From NCBI RefSeq assembly GCF_005503355.1, contig NZ_SCMK01000003.1, forward strand, positions 1 through 64,000: 64,000 nt of DNA. Reading direction: 5' to 3'. A model generated the notes under the pieces. It was not told the origin of the DNA. It saw nothing but the letters and a program-made list of their open reading frames with translations, and did not search any database. Within the stretch, counting starts at the first letter, position 1, and every line of letters starts with the position of its first letter. The DNA comes from Sphingomonas sp. 1F27F7B (GTDB lineage Bacteria > Pseudomonadota > Alphaproteobacteria > Sphingomonadales > Sphingomonadaceae). The translations under genes were made by a program, and so were the position numbers. Below, piece by piece: positions 63,377 to 64,000 of the stretch.

Positions 63377-64000
63377 ATGGCCAGTCGCGCATTCCTTGCC
63401 GCACCGCCGATCATCGAGCGCCGTTATGCGGTCGCGTTCGCGCTCGTCACTTCGCTTTTCTTTTCCTGGGCATTGGCGGCAGCGCTCAACGACGTGCTCA
63501 TCCGGCAGTTCCAGAAGGCGCTGGACCTCACCCGCACGGAAGCGAGTCTGATCCAGTTCGCATTCTATATCGGATATTTCTGCGCCGCCGTTCCCGCGGG
63601 CCTGCTCATCCGCCGCCTGGGGTACAAGAACACGATCCTGATCGGCCTGGGCTGTTATGCTGGCGGCGCGTTTCTCTTCTATCCCGCAGCGTCCACCGAG
63701 CAATTCGGCATGTTCCTGATCGCTCTGTACGTGATCGCGATCGGGCTCGCCTTTCTCGAAACCGCGTCCAATCCCTATGTGACGATCCTCGGCGCACGGG
63801 AGACGGCGTCCGCGCGGCTGAACCTGGCCCAGTCCTTCTACGGCATCGGCGCCATCATCGGTCCGATCGTCGGCGGGCTGTTCATCTTCTCGACGGACGA
63901 ACGGACCCAGGCGCAGATCGCCGCGATGGCGCCGGCCGAACGCGCGGCATGGCGGTCCGCGGCGGCGGCCGCAGTGCAGGGCCCCTATGTCGCGATCGGC
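63377..64000 (+). CDS. fucP: FucP-like L-fucose permease (MFS), 3' end outside the window
   Basis: The first 208 residues are present. ATG 63377 has a GGGGGGAGA stretch (63359-63367) upstream. TM1 carries the FucP-family signature in variant form (FFSWALAAALNDVLIRQFQ), then DLTRTEASLIQFAFYIGYF (TM2), AGLLIRRLGYKNTILIGL, the TM4-5 region (FLETASNPYVTILG) and RLNLAQSFYGIGAIIGPIVGG. The LND and ETASNPY motifs are those of the fucose:proton symporter group. It should take up L-fucose released in the periplasm by the GH29 fucosidase. Confidence 0.88.
   Translation, partial: MASRAFLAAPPIIERRYAVAFALVTSLFFSWALAAALNDVLIRQFQKALDLTRTEASLIQFAFYIGYFCAAVPAGLLIRRLGYKNTILIGLGCYAGGAFLFYPAASTEQFGMFLIALYVIAIGLAFLETASNPYVTILGARETASARLNLAQSFYGIGAIIGPIVGGLFIFSTDERTQAQIAAMAPAERAAWRSAAAAAVQGPYVAIG

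Overview
The window is a stretch of bacterial chromosome that looks like a Sphingomonas-type alphaproteobacterium (order Sphingomonadales). The evidence is very high GC, long stop-free antisense frames caused by GC codon bias, a large carbohydrate TonB-dependent receptor, a periplasmic glycosidase set with Sec/Tat-like leaders, a NagB-II type deaminase, and gene chains joined by 4-bp ATGA overlaps. No tRNA, rRNA, IS element or CRISPR array was found.

Left arm (1-13865, all minus strand) is an Rhs polymorphic-toxin locus. A 3655-residue Rhs/YD-repeat protein ends in a nuclease-like toxin domain and is followed by its immunity gene. Next come a displaced (orphan) Rhs tail carrying a GIY-YIG-type toxin domain with its own immunity gene, and then the start of a third Rhs tail that runs off the window. 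The tails are stitched together from near-identical copies of the main gene's 3' end, and the recombination joints are readable.

Conflict operon (14183-24161, minus strand). Six genes: a trypsin-like peptidase / non-specific endonuclease / M15-like peptidase triple fusion, an unknown protein, two further trypsin-like peptidases with helical extra domains, a TIR-like protein, and a membrane-anchored nSTAND P-loop NTPase. The last four genes are contiguous or overlapping. This looks like an NTPase-controlled, effector-rich defence or regulated-cell-death system and is the best candidate here for something undescribed.

Efflux operon (24657-30953, plus strand). A beta-barrel outer membrane protein, a TolC/NodT lipoprotein, an RND adaptor lipoprotein and an RND pump, followed by a saccharopine-dehydrogenase-like gene with a TTG start (31034-32275).

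Glycan utilisation locus (32290-64000). On the minus strand a TonB receptor is followed by a strong terminator and then GH20, GH2 (beta-mannosidase), GH3, GH125, GH92, GH29 and CutC. Divergent from it is a GntR regulator with NagB-II, NagA, a GH2 beta-galactosidase, a PTS EIIA-HPr-EI fusion and NagE. An IclR regulator, L-fuconate dehydratase, an FMN-dependent L-lactate-type dehydrogenase and a FucP-like permease (cut by the window end) follow. The enzyme set matches stepwise dismantling of complex, fucosylated N-glycans: galactose, GlcNAc, mannose and fucose are trimmed in the periplasm, GlcNAc enters by the PTS and goes to fructose-6-P, and fucose goes through the non-phosphorylated pathway to pyruvate and L-lactate. 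It recalls the N-glycan (nix) cluster known from Xanthomonas campestris. Functions are inferred from motifs and context; no database search was run.
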